The notes: generated from the letters alone by a model not told the origin. DNA of 64,000 bases from Warburgia ugandensis (GCA_035236585.1 CP141132.1:61539880-61603879); one strand, 5' to 3'. Numbered from the stretch's first letter, positions 50,706 to 61,040 are shown. Translations and numbers: made by a program.

Positions 50706-51600
50706 TGAAAAATAGACAATAATGGAATGTATTTGCATACTTTGTGATTTAAGGAAAAGTTATTTTGGTATGGTGCACTGAGATTTCTTTCTTATTAGTA
50801 GTCTGTTGAAATTATATCTTAAATGGATTTTTGTTATGTGGAATGTATTATGAATTCATTATTATGGTAAATACTTGACATATTTTAGACTACAATGTAA
50901 ATGATTATAGTTTTGCATGATGCAGTATGAACAATTGGTCTATATGGTAAATTATGATTTTGTTGTGTATAATTGCATCTTATTCCACCTACACAAGTGC
51001 AAGCTTATTGAGATATTGTACTTGTTTACAATATCTCAAAGTAGAGGATTTCCAACCATACGAGTGGCAAACTAGAAGGAGTGCGCCAATAGAAGCTTTT
51101 GATGAAGACATGTAAGAATGGGTCTTTGAATTGAAGTTATTATATCAAAAATGAGAAAGAGAGTGCAATGTTTGTGATCTTGTGGAGTTTTAATAACTTA
51201 TGTGACTGGATTGTGACGTGGAGGTCCTGGGTATGTTTTGCTTGATGGAATTTTTTTTATTTTTTATTAGATGCATGAAAAGGAGATAAAATCTCCAATT
51301 ATTTTTGAAAAATGTCTGAATGTTTATCAGGTACTTCGCAATGACATACGTTCAATGTCAAATATCCAAAAAACTGAGGAAACTCTACCAAATTTTCAGT
51401 AGAAATGAGCACTCATTTCACTAAGAATCCTTGGTTTAAGAAAAGAAAAATGACACTCGGGGTTTTTCCAAGTGAATTTTAAAAGAAAAGATTCTTCCGC
51501 TGTTGTTTACTCTTTCAAAAATGATTTTTATTAGAGATCGATCTTGTTATGTCAATGCTTTTTGTATTTAAAAAGTGTTAGAAAAACACAGGTTGTCACA

Positions 51601-51605
51601 TAATG
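51601..51605 (+). repeat. Target duplication of solo LTR, right (TAATG)
   Basis: A perfect copy of 48579-48583, directly after the LTR end. Confidence 0.93.
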
Positions 51606-52400
51606 CTAGCCTATCATTCCCTTTAGAAATAGAAAATATTATAATTGTTAGGTAAGCATTTGTACATCACGTAGCGTAGCTGGAGACACTAGTCATTCCT
51701 ATAGAGTCCACAGTATATATCTTATCATACTACCTTCCTCATTAATAATTTTTCGCTAGAGACCTCAATTTAATTGTTTATTAACTTTATGTGATTAATC
51801 AGCAACAATATATGCTATTGAGATCGCCTGCCGTTGCATTATCATCTATTGTCACATTAATGGAACATATACTTGTATATATGTTTGTTACAATTTCATC
51901 ATAAATTATGTCCTCTTCATTGATTAATATTATTTAGCTAATTTTTTTTATATATTTTACAACAACCATTTAAGGATCATGTGGAAGTCCCACCATCGAA
52001 TCTCACTTAGAAGAATGTCAAGGTATAGAACATATTTAATTACTCTATTTTACCACAAATTAAACTTACAATATTACAAATGATATTTATGGATTCTTTT
52101 TGTTGTCCTTATTGCACATTGTTATAAACAATAGTTTGATTGGGAGTACAAGTACTGTGCTGAGATACATGAGGAACCTAATATTCAATTGTGTTGATGT
52201 TCTAATTAAGAAAGGTAAGATACTTTTTTACTTTCATAATCTTCTAGTTTTTTACAGTTTTTTATGGATCTAGCTAAAATAATGTGACGTGAATTAAATT
52301 TGTTATGTTATAGGCTACTATGCTTTTTGAGTGGGCAAACAAGAAGAGTTACTCCAAAGTAAACCTCAATGAAAGATGAATCAAATGGGTTGAGTATATA
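51606..52400 (+). pseudogene. CACTA second gene, copy 2, exons after the solo LTR
   Basis: The continuation of the second gene. 'ctagcctatcattcc' matches the exon end in copy 1. DHVEVPPSN (about 51978) matches EHVEVPPNTPQSL. Around 52138 DWEYKYCAEIHEE corresponds to DWECGFYVLKYM of copy 1, so the Cys of the protease-like ECG block is gone. The last exon has FEWANKKSYSKVNLNER (about 52329), matching SEWVSKKTCSRVILNEI. Between DHVEVPP and this point much of the protease-like region, including HWMLLILD, is not recognisable. Confidence 0.7.
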
Positions 52401-52508
52401 TTGATTTCAATTAGAACACGTGAAGTAACTACATGAATGTAAAATACATAATAAAGTATTATTTTCATTTACTTGTGTGTGTTCTTTTAGTTTGCATTAT
52501 TTTCTTTG

Positions 52509-52530
52509 ATATATATATATATATATATAT
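52509..52530. repeat. (TA)n microsatellite
   Basis: About eleven TA units in the 3' non-coding part of CACTA copy 2. Confidence 0.9.
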
Positions 52531-52939
52531 GTATGTAGGTGATGAATGAGTGAAAACTTGTAGTGTGGGAGTAAATGGGTAAGTATAGATGAAGTGAATT
52601 TGGAGCTTGTAATTGAAGTGAATATGGGGGTTATTTTTTAATATATTCATTGAATTATATAACTTTTATGGGATGATGAATGAGGATAACTTAAGTGTGT
52701 GAAAGTAAATGCGAATGTGTATAGATTTACAAATGAAGTGAATGTGGATGTTGTAATGTATGCATGTGTTGTGGTTTCTTTGATGAAGTATTTTCAAGAG
52801 AGATTTGGATGGATAATGATGAATTTGGTTGTTTTGTACCCAATGTGGAAGTGAATGTATGCTTATTTTTTATGCGTATAAACATTATAAGAAAATTGTA
52901 TTAGGTATTATATTGAATGTATATATAGGTGGTAGTACT

Positions 52940-53110
52940 CGGACTGTTAAAAAAAGAAGAAGGACTTTTATGGTTATTTAGACCTAAGTGACTTTAAAGG
53001 TCCAAAACTTTTAAAGTCGTTTATCTAAAGGACTTTAAAAGTTATGAACTTTTGAAGTCAGCTTGATAAAAGTCATTTTTTAACTGACTTCTATTATCAT
53101 CTTTTATTGA
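52940..53110. repeat. CACTA copy 2 subterminal repeats
   Basis: 'gactttaaaggtccaaaac', 'tttaaagtcgtttatctaa', 'ggactttaaaag' and 'ttttgaagtcagc' repeat in direct and inverted order, the same motif set as in copy 1. Confidence 0.85.
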
Positions 53111-53136
53111 CTTTAAAAACCTTCTATGTAGTAGTG
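53111..53136 (-). repeat. CACTA copy 2, right terminal inverted repeat
   Basis: 'ctttaaaaaccttctatgta' then 'gtagtg', read inwards CACTACTACATAG. It is followed by ACA, the possible 3-bp target duplication, whose partner was not found. Confidence 0.85.
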
Positions 53137-53139
53137 ACA

Positions 53140-53830
53140 TATGATTGGTGAACTTATGATTTTGATATAAGCTTTATGCTTTGAAATAGCATGATTTTGT
53201 CCAAATGTAAATATTTGTTAGAAATATTTGATTTTCATAAATCATAAATTATATTCCACAAATGCATCTTATTCCACCAACACAAGCATAAGCTGTTGAG
53301 ATATTGTAAATTATTTACAATATCTTAGATTTGAAGAATCAACCCTGAAAGGAGAATAGCTCGCGTTAGAAGATGGGAGTACAAATGTTGAGTTACTAAC
53401 TGTAGGAATTGGGATTTCCTGAATTTAGAAGGTGGGCATTTGTAAGATTGAGAACTATTCTACTCTTTTAATTTTAGGATGTATTGTGTGTATACTTTAA
53501 AGGTGTGGACATATATGTATTCATGATTGTATTGGATGTGATTAATGGTTGTGATTGTAAGTTCTAGGAACAATTTGAAGTCAATGAAAGTTTTAAAATT
53601 TATAAATTTTTTTGAAAATGTTTATCACGTGATTTGCATCTCATGTATTAAATGCATAAATGTCAGAAACACAAATGAAACTTTACCAAATTCTAGATAG
53701 AAATGAGAAGCTCATTTCACCATTTAATCCTTGTTATTTTTTATGTTTGTTTTAAAAGAACTTTTCAAACTAGAGGCCCACATTTTAAGAAAGTATTTCA
53801 AAAGTTATTATAAAAACCTAGATTGTCAAG
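53140..53830 (+). repeat. LTR fragment, copy D (fossil)
   Basis: The 3' part of an LTR related to the solo LTR at 48584. 'gcatcttattccac' with 'acaagc' (53265) matches the solo LTR near 50967. 'agaaatgagaagctcatttcac' (53698) matches its 51392 region. The end 'cctagattgtcaag' parallels 'cacaggttgtcaca'. It begins exactly where CACTA copy 2 stops, so the CACTA element probably inserted into it. Its left part was not found. Confidence 0.7.
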
Positions 53831-54030
53831 ATTAAACTATTTATCTTTCAACAAAAAAAATATAAATTTTTGTTGTTTGGGTGTCTCATATTCATGCCAC
53901 AATCCAACTAGTGGTGGGACCTACTTGCTATGGGTTTCTTACAAGAAGAATTTATCTTAAGGATCATGTAACAGCCAAATAGAAGGTTCCTAATTGAATT
54001 AGATGCCTTGGAGAATGTGTAAATTGAGGG

Positions 54031-54040
54031 CTTATATAAA
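54031..54040 (+). promoter_or_regulatory. Possible TATA box
   Basis: 'cttatataaa' about 50 bp upstream of the ATG of the small frame at 54088. The spacing is suitable for a plant promoter. No other support. Confidence 0.3.
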
Positions 54041-54087
54041 CTGCTTATGCTCCCTTTTTTGGGTAACCTTTTCTACATATTAAGAAA

Positions 54088-54291
54088 ATGAAGAAAGAGA
54101 GAATGAAAACTCAAGAGAAAAGCATGGTTCTTTTTTGGCTTGTCTTATGTCTATTCTTACAAGGTTTTGAGATTGAGAGAGAAAAAGGCATACAACATGG
54201 GTTTCGGGTTTTTGAGATAGGTCCAAATCAAAAGATCTATACTTTGTTTCCTCTGATTTCTCATAGTGAAAAAGATGATAGTTTTGTGAAG
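54088..54291 (+). CDS. Possible orphan first exon, secreted or membrane-anchored protein, unknown
   Basis: An open frame MKKERMKTQEKSMVLFWLVL that continues CLFLQGFEIEREKGIQHG. The N-terminus looks like a short positive region plus hydrophobic core (about residues 13-26), as in a signal peptide or anchor. A TATA-like box lies about 50 bp upstream. 'TTTGTGAAG|GTACATTG' near 54291 would serve as a splice donor before the stop at 54301. No downstream exons that I recognise follow. I do not know the family. It could be the start of a real gene, a fragment, or chance. Confidence 0.28.
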
Positions 54292-54309
54292 GTACATTGT
54301 TGAACCGCA

Positions 54310-55449
54310 TTAACTAGTTATGTTTCTTTGCTTGCTTTATTCCCTTTTGATCTTTGTGTGTATTATAATTGCTAGTTTTATCAACAATTTTGTTTAGTGA
54401 GCTATTATTTTATTAAAATTCTTGATAAATTAATATGGGTAGTTGTATGTATGTTTAAATACCTTATTCTCCATCTTTATTGAATTCTTTTGCAATTCAC
54501 CATTGAAGTTGAGCGTACATGACAGCTGGGTGGCATATACTTTTTTATTAGTTTGTGTTAATCTGCAGCCATTGAGAACATATTGCTGTCTAGACTGAGC
54601 TTCTTGGGACTGACTTCATGGCCTTGAATCCAGATCTCACATCTAGATGATCTAACCCACACATCTTGTTTGCTCTCTCCATTACACATGTCAAAAAAAA
54701 AAAAAAACTAGTAGCTAGAACTATCCAATGAACATGAGCTCTTGTAGATGAGGGCAACAAGATGAATATGTCATATAATCCAAAGGTGGGGTCTATACAT
54801 GGGGTTCGCAATGTTAGTCTCGGAAGCTTAGTCTAGATCGTATTTCTCATAAAACAAAGTTCCATGGAACCATTCCTTAGTTTTAAAACTCTTAAAGAAG
54901 TCATCTTAGTGAAAAATAATATGCACTACATATCCTTTTTCTAATATCTATTTTCCTAGAAACCTCCTAGCAACTTATCACTATCCAATAGCCAACTTGC
55001 AAACCCCGGCCCCCCCCAACCCCCCACACACACACAGATAACTTAAGAGTTTGTTTGATGGATCCTTGTATTTTCCTTGGAAAGATATGAGGGGCCAGAA
55101 GTACCAAAGTGTACTACATTTTCAATGTCCTACCTGTTTATTTTATAGGAAATATCCAAATTGTGATTTCCAATAGATGTCCAAAAATTATAAAGAAGTG
55201 ATAATATTCATCAATAAACTCCATAAAGACAAAAACTGAGATTTATCAAATGACATGTGACATTATTTGTCTACCATCTAATACATACTTTCATAAATCA
55301 AAAGAAATACAATCTAAATAATATAATTTCATTAATAGAACCACTTTGAGGGGGCAAATCCTTTCTATAAGACTCAATTTTTGTTTCTACATTCTTATAA
55401 GATCTTAACATCATATTTGTTATATATTATGCTAATCTTTTTTTTTTTT
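54310..55449. other. No gene seen
   Basis: AT-rich, with A-runs and a C-rich stretch followed by a short (CA)n at 55005-55038. The minus-strand 73-codon frame (54590-54811) resembles nothing I know. Confidence 0.5.
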
Positions 55450-56725
55450 CTCTAAGCACTAAAAGCCTATTTTTCCTTGTGCCACATTAATAATTTTTGA
55501 ATTATTTTACATTAAGCTACACCATTAGTTGGATAAGTGAGCCTCTAAGAATTTGCCTCTCTTTTTTAGTGTTGGCCAATGTCTTTATAGACTCTCTTTT
55601 TTTTTTTTTCTAGCAACGTTTCCTAAAATCTGTTAGGAAACAAGTAAATATCAAATATACAATTAAGAAATGCAATTACTTTCTCTAATGTGTCTCTCTT
55701 CATATTGTTCCTAATTGGCAAACATATCTAACTGATCTAAGCCATCTATCTGTTAATAATTAGCAGCCAACCTCATCTTAATAATCTAAACCTTCCATGT
55801 CCTTTACTAGGACGAGGTTAGAGTTTCTCCCTTTACAAACCTTAGACTCTCTTTAAATTTTCTTATTTATCTTCTTCTAGTTTTGATTATCCTTGTATTA
55901 TGTAATCTTATACTATCTACCACATAGACACTTCCAAATTTTTAGTAGTCTATGTTTATACTATGTTATTAGTTGGATCAATGAGCCCTAAAAAGTTTGC
56001 TTTATATATCTCATCTTTTTCAGCCACATGACACTTATATCTCAATTTCTTCAAATTTTAATATCTGAATACCTCATCCATTAATTTATTCTATATTTTC
56101 TCTAAACTTTCTAATACAATGTTCTATATGTTCTCTAGAGAATATGACTTCTGCAAAAAACTTTATCTATATGCTATCATATTTTGAATCTATCTTTCTT
56201 TTATATGTATATATGTGTGTGTGTGTGTGTGTGTAAAGATTAAGAAGTCCTAAAAATTCACTCGCTTATTTTTATTGTTCTAAAAAAGTAAGCTGGCCCT
56301 ATGTGATTTAGTGGTGGATCAGAAAACAAATGGGTGATATATATAGAGTAGCCCATTTCTAAAACTATAGGAAGGACAAGTTTTAGGGTGATCTAAGCCA
56401 TTCAATATTTAAGTCATCCATTAGATAGGCCTCAAAACATAATCACAACCATTGAATGACCAAAATGCATGCTAATAACATCTTAATTTGAACATTTAGA
56501 ACCTTATTTTCCACTGTGCCACTTCAGTATATTTGTATTTTATAATTATTTTTGTATTATCTACCTTATCAGTTAGATAAATGGACCCTTAGAGGATTTG
56601 CTTCTCTTTTTAAGCTACATGTCAATTTCTTAAATATCTCTTATTTCTAGCCTTTCCTAAAATGTCTTTGTAGATTCTATCTTTTTCTTCCTAGTAACAT
56701 TCTCTAAAATATCTTTGTATAGTAT
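55450..56725 (+). repeat. Diverged direct repeats about 1.05 kb apart
   Basis: 'tgtgccacattaataattt' (55480) then 'gttggataagtgagcctcta' (55527), 'agaatttgcctctctttttt' and 'ctagcaacgtttcctaaaat' are echoed by 'ctgtgccacttcagtatatt' (56514), 'gttagataaatggaccctta' (56571), 'aggatttgcttctcttttta' and 'ctagtaacattctctaaaat'. A third partial copy lies near 55930-56030. A (TG)n run is at 56213-56234. It may be an unnamed decayed transposon; no coding text was seen. Confidence 0.65.
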
Positions 56726-57640
56726 CCTTTTTAAATCACAATCAAAGCTTGCCTAAATGATCAAACCCATCTATCTAATAGTTTATGCTAATGCAAGCAA
56801 ATAAATCTTTATAATAATTTAAACAAAGAATTATGAGCCATACATCTATTAGTCTATATTAGTTTAAATGAATAAATCTCTATCTTAGTGCAAACATATA
56901 AATCACTAAGAGCAAAGAATGTTTTCTCAATTAGGCAACCTCATCCTAAGTTACCCAATAATCTGAGCCGTCTATCTGATAATCTAATTAATGCATGCAA
57001 ACAAATAAATCCTATAACTTATTCTACCAAAATTGTATGCATGACTTGGCTAAGATTTTTTTGTATTAGACAAAATTGTTGAGTATTTCTAGACTATATA
57101 TAAATAAATTAATCTTTAATATGACTCTATCTATTTCTATTTCAAAGGCATCCCATCTCAGGAAACAAACCTCTTGGAGGACTCCTACTACACATAGGCT
57201 CGGACTTTTATTGATCAAGATTGTCCATTTTCTTGACAGCCTATTAAGTAGACCTAAGATTAAAATATATTTCTAATGAATCATCTAACTCTATTACTCA
57301 AATCAAGAACTAAAACATAATAATATTTGAGAGTGAATATTATCAATATGTTATCAAATTTATCTTAGGCATCTCCTAGGCTCCTTACTAGTTTACAAGT
57401 ATACCAATATCTCTACCCCAAGTAATTTCCTAAACCAATATCTCTACCCTAGGTAACTTTTCAAGAGAAAACAATATCTTTTCTACTAACTAACTTAACA
57501 GATATATTACATCCTATTTAATCTGACAATTCCAATACCATTATCATCTTCTATCAGATCTATTTGAGATAAAATGCAAAGTGAAACACTAATAATGAAG
57601 AAAAACAGGTCATAGAAGAGAACGAGTAAAAGATTGCAGT
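56726..57640. other. No gene seen
   Basis: AT-rich with scattered copies of 'atctgagccgtctatctgat' (for example 56965, with relatives at 55736 and 56766). These suggest the same decayed repeat continues. Confidence 0.45.
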
Positions 57641-58388
57641 AAAATAATCTTTGTGGAAGATGGGTTACTTGCACAACAAAACAACCGCAACTGTATCTCT
57701 TCTGGTGCTGACATTTGAAAACCTTTGGTTTTCTTCTAATGGAACTAATTTGCTTGTGTTGTACTAACAGTCATACCTGTCACGTGAATTAGCACGTTGG
57801 GTTACTGTCAGAGGTTATTTCAAGTACTTATTCTTCACTTTCCTTCGCACGTTGATGGATTACTGGATGAAGATGCTCTGGTTTCCAGTCATTTTCATCT
57901 GGGCCAAGTCTTCCTAACACGGGCGATACCTTATGGCTTTCAGTTTATGTTCTTCTTCTGATGTAGATATTAAGGAGGTCATTCAATGATTCATCTACTC
58001 TTGTTGGATAGTAAATTCTAGTAATTGGATGCATCCAATGTTTGTGAGATATTCTTACTATATATTCCAAGATTGAGATTCACCATAACTTGTTGGGGCA
58101 ATTTGTGACCGGGATTGCTATCATGAATAAGTTTTTACATCGATAGATGACGCATCCCCTGCTCTTGGATGTCTGAAAGCAGAGGTCTTTTATAGAACTG
58201 CTGTTCCTAAGAACAGGTTATCCCAAAACATGGAACTAATTACCTGTGGATAGCCAGTCTTTGTAACAGACAGTCCTGTTGTATTTCTATAGAGAAATTA
58301 TATGGCGGCTGCTCATGTAAAACCAAGGAAATATGTTGGTGGGATGGAAGTACATTTGAGGCTTTCAACCCAATCATCCATCTGATAG

Positions 58389-58393
<5 letters not shown>
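57641..58393. other. No gene identified
   Basis: Less AT-rich than its surroundings, with mixed sequence such as 'cacgttgggttactgtcaga'. It could contain a decayed gene or the far 3' flank of something, but no frame or motif supports a call. Confidence 0.4.

Positions 58394-58447
<54 letters not shown>
58394..58447. repeat. (TC)n microsatellite
   Basis: Twenty-seven uninterrupted TC units. Confidence 0.98.
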
Positions 58448-58450
<3 letters not shown>

Positions 58451-58499
58451 CCCAGCCAAGGGGGAAAGCGACAACTCAATTCTAGGGGAGATGGTGAAT

Positions 58500-58598
58500 T
58501 GGGTTCAAGGTTAAGGTTCAAGGTTCTGGGTTAGCATCAAGGGTTCAGGGTTCAGGATTCAGGGTTAGGGTTCAAGGTTCAGAGTTCAGGGTTATGGT
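58500..58598 (+). repeat. GGTTCAG-type heptamer array
   Basis: About thirteen heptamers such as GGTTCAA, GGTTCAG, GGTTAGG and GGTTCTG in a row, with one interruption (agcatcaag). GGTTCAG differs by one base from the plant telomere unit in register (GGTTTAG). Confidence 0.88.
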
Positions 58599-58599
58599 G

Positions 58600-59408
58600 C
58601 ACCACACATTTGTTAGCACCAAAAATCTCTTTCCTAATTGAAAGCTAATCTTTTTGATTAATCAACATTATTTAAACCCATTTTTAATTTATGGGGATGT
58701 TTAATTAGAATGCCAATAACAATCCCTAGACAAAATTATTTAAATAAAAATAAAACAGCCGTAAAACCCTAAAGCCAAGGGCTGTTTGTTACGTTGAATT
58801 AAGGACACCGGCAAAGGGGAAGCTAATGACGTTTCAAATGACTGGCATCACAACTTAATTACAGAAGTGTCACTTAGTGAGTAAGAGTTAATCAAGCACC
58901 ATTCTATCAGAAGGCTTCCATATATTTTCTTAGATAATTCTGTTTATGTTTCAGGGCCACCAATAGCTGGGAATAAGATGGCTATTCACGGATTATTTTC
59001 TCTCCAGTTTTAGGAGATAGGATGCAAAGCATTAGGACATCCTCTAGAGACATTTTTCATTAAGCTAGGGCATAATAGATGAACGGTTTGGATCGCCAAA
59101 CTCTTTACTCCTAGATAAGCTTAACAATTGGAACACACAATCGCCGTGACCTTCCTCTTGTTTTTATTATTTCGTTGTTGTGGTGATTAAGAAATTATTA
59201 AGCCTTTCAAAAAATTAAGAAATTATGAAACTTTATCTTTGGGTATAAAAAAGTGCTAAGTACCTAAACGAACATAATACTTGCATTCCGTGACTAATTA
59301 TTACAAACAAATGATTCATACAATTTTTACAAAATATTCAAAAAGTTATTAAAAACGGGTATAAACAGGAGACTTTTCACATGATGATTCCAAACACATC
59401 CTAGCTAA
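58600..59408. other. 3' flank of the BBE-like gene, nothing else seen
   Basis: AT-rich. A polyadenylation region for the minus-strand gene must lie just left of 59409. AT-rich stretches near 59340-59370 are candidates but no canonical AATAAA was found. Confidence 0.45.
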
Positions 59409-60983
59409 TTAATACTGCATTGGGGTCAAGGGAGGAATACTTTGTGGGTGCCTAAATACATTATGGGGGTCAACGTACGTCTTGGCTCGAACCAGTCGAT
59501 CGTAGTTCCTCCCAAAATACCTCCTCCCCCAACTGCTGGCAATCTTCACAGCATCAAATCCGGGCTTGAAATATTTCCTCCAATCAATAACTCCAAGATC
59601 AAGGTCCACATTGTTCACATAAGCATGCCTCGGATTCTCTGAAACATATGGTTCCATGTAATCATAAAGCCTCCGAAGCCAGTTGACATACTCCTCGCCT
59701 CTTGCAGCATCTTCTTCCTCCCAATTCACAAAGTACTCAATCATATAAAGATTTCCAGCTCTATGTGGGAAAGGAATGGCATCGCTGCTAATGTTATTAG
59801 AGACCCCACCAAGTGGATCCAGCAGGAGGTTTGAAGTTGGCTGCTCTGCCACCATCTGCAATGCACCTTCAATTCCTGAGATATTAATAGGTGCCGTGAC
59901 AAAATCTGATTTAGCTTTGGTAAATGTTTTATGGTAAGAAGTCCTGTTCGTTAAATCCCCGACACTTCGAACGTCTGGGTCCCCACGGACATAAATCGTG
60001 CCTTCGATCCAACTCATTTCCCTGCAATCTTCTAAAGTGATACCCAATTCGGGAAAAGATTGGTTGATTAAAGTATAAGCTGATGATCTGGGTCCCAGGT
60101 ACAAAGCCATAAAAGTCAATGAAATACCCATCGGTTCATTTCGCGGAAGAACTAATACTTGCAAGAAGAAATCATTTGATAAATTCGGTGCTACAAGCTG
60201 CCATTTGTACCATAAGTTCGCTGCTTGGCTTACCGAACCATTCCTTGTCACAAAGAAAGATGTAACAGTTTCTGGTACTTGGACCAATCGAATTTTCCAA
60301 GCAACAACTGCCCCCCAATTACCACCCCCACCGCCCCGTATGGCCCAAAATACGTCTTCACCCATTGATTCTCGATCCAACACACGTCCATCAGCATTAA
60401 CAAGGATTGCATCCACGATATTATCAGCAGCTAGACCATGTTTCCTAGTCAATGCACCCCAGCCCCCACCACCAAGATGGCCCCCATCCCCGACCGTTGC
60501 ACAAAGCCCTGCTGGAAAACCATGTCGATTGCTTGCTGATGAAATTGCGTAGTAAACCTCACCCAATGTTGCGCCTCCTCCAATCCAGGCCGTCTCTGAT
60601 CTCAGATCAATTGAGACCTGGTTTAGCTTCATCAAGTCAATGATCACAAAAGGGGTATCAGCACGAGACGATAATGACTCGTAGCTGTGTCCCCCACTTC
60701 GTAATCTAATGGTCCACGATCCCTTCCTGGAACAATTTATAGCAGCCGATACTTGCTCGTTATTTTCGGGCAAAATAAGCGCGATTGGCTTATTGACGAA
60801 TGGTTGTGCAAATCGAAGGTTTTGGATTGAGACCTGAAGGAGATGAAGGTAAGTAGGGGAATAGTAGGTGGTGATGTTTCTCACTCCGGCGGAGGATAAA
60901 CATGAAAGAAGATCTTGGCCATGAGCACTGGTCAGAATGGAGAGAAGTATGAACAGCGAGAGCAAATTTCTGCGGCTTTCCAT
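59409..60983 (-). CDS. BBE-like FAD-linked oxidase (reticuline-oxidase-like), secreted
   Basis: An intact single-exon gene. Translation probably starts at the ATG at 60983 (ACCATGG context), giving 524 residues; an in-frame ATG at 60995 has poor context. Positions below count from a nominal first codon at 61001. Residues 7-29 are a signal peptide ending SAHG. An FAD-binding PCMH domain follows. RSGGHSYE holds His105 and GFPAGLCATVGDGG holds Cys167, the two residues that bind FAD covalently in this family. Cys34 and Cys90 fit the conserved disulfide. The C-terminal BBE domain has FPHRAGNLY, WGRRYFGRNYDRLVRAKTYV and HPQSIPPL. Several N-glycosylation sequons fit a secretory protein. Family members oxidise alkaloids, oligosaccharides or monolignols. 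The substrate here is unknown. At the catalytic strand it reads LYMIEYFVNW, lacking the Glu of true berberine bridge enzyme. Confidence 0.96.
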   Translation of the reverse strand: MESRRNLLSLFILLSILTSAHGQDLLSCLSSAGVRNITTYYSPTYLHLLQVSIQNLRFAQPFVNKPIALILPENNEQVSAAINCSRKGSWTIRLRSGGHSYESLSSRADTPFVIIDLMKLNQVSIDLRSETAWIGGGATLGEVYYAISSASNRHGFPAGLCATVGDGGHLGGGGWGALTRKHGLAADNIVDAILVNADGRVLDRESMGEDVFWAIRGGGGGNWGAVVAWKIRLVQVPETVTSFFVTRNGSVSQAANLWYKWQLVAPNLSNDFFLQVLVLPRNEPMGISLTFMALYLGPRSSAYTLINQSFPELGITLEDCREMSWIEGTIYVRGDPDVRSVGDLTNRTSYHKTFTKAKSDFVTAPINISGIEGALQMVAEQPTSNLLLDPLGGVSNNISSDAIPFPHRAGNLYMIEYFVNWEEEDAARGEEYVNWLRRLYDYMEPYVSENPRHAYVNNVDLDLGVIDWRKYFKPGFDAVKIASSWGRRYFGRNYDRLVRAKTYVDPHNVFRHPQSIPPLTPMQY

Positions 60984-61030
60984 GGTAGAAAACATACGCA
61001 AACATGATTATGCCGTCCTACGATTGATCT

Positions 61031-61040
61031 CTATTTATAG
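61031..61040 (-). promoter_or_regulatory. TATA box of the BBE-like gene
   Basis: Reads CTATAAATAG on the minus strand, 48 bp upstream of the chosen ATG. This predicts a transcription start near 61005 and a short leader of about 20-25 nt. It favours the ATG at 60983 (or 60995) over any upstream start. Confidence 0.75.

Larger units (their letters stand above)
48584..51600 (+). mobile_element. Solo LTR, Tekay-like group (fossil)
   Basis: A 3017-bp LTR beginning TGTAACAACTC and ending GGTTGTCACA, with a perfect TAATG duplication and no internal region. It was left by recombination between the LTRs of a former full element. It is related to, but clearly different from, the Tekay LTRs at 21846 and 29690. 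Shared landmarks are the stretch after the start (gtccaaatgaagaacatatgg), the 'ggcacccccctcactt' block and the 'agatcgatctt' near the end. It carries an A-rich simple repeat at 48739-48781 and the minisatellite at 50280-50705. Confidence 0.9.
46900..53136 (+). mobile_element. CACTA transposon, copy 2, left end missing
   Basis: The right end reads inwards CACTACTACATAGAAGG and ends at 53136. Subterminal AAAGTCGTTTA/ACTTTAAA repeats precede it (52940-53130). The interior is collinear with the left half of CACTA copy 1 in the opposite orientation: second gene, then decayed tandem repeats, then terminus. No TNP2 gene and no left terminus are visible. The true left limit is unknown; 46900 is where similarity to copy 1 becomes readable (the intron end 'ttctttgtagtaa' at 46914). 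A later solo LTR occupies 48584-51600. Confidence 0.75.

Noticed and set aside
59442-60643. Plus-strand frames opposite the BBE-like gene
   Set aside because: They are shadows of the strong minus-strand coding frame, and their proline-rich text comes from antisense of Gly codons.
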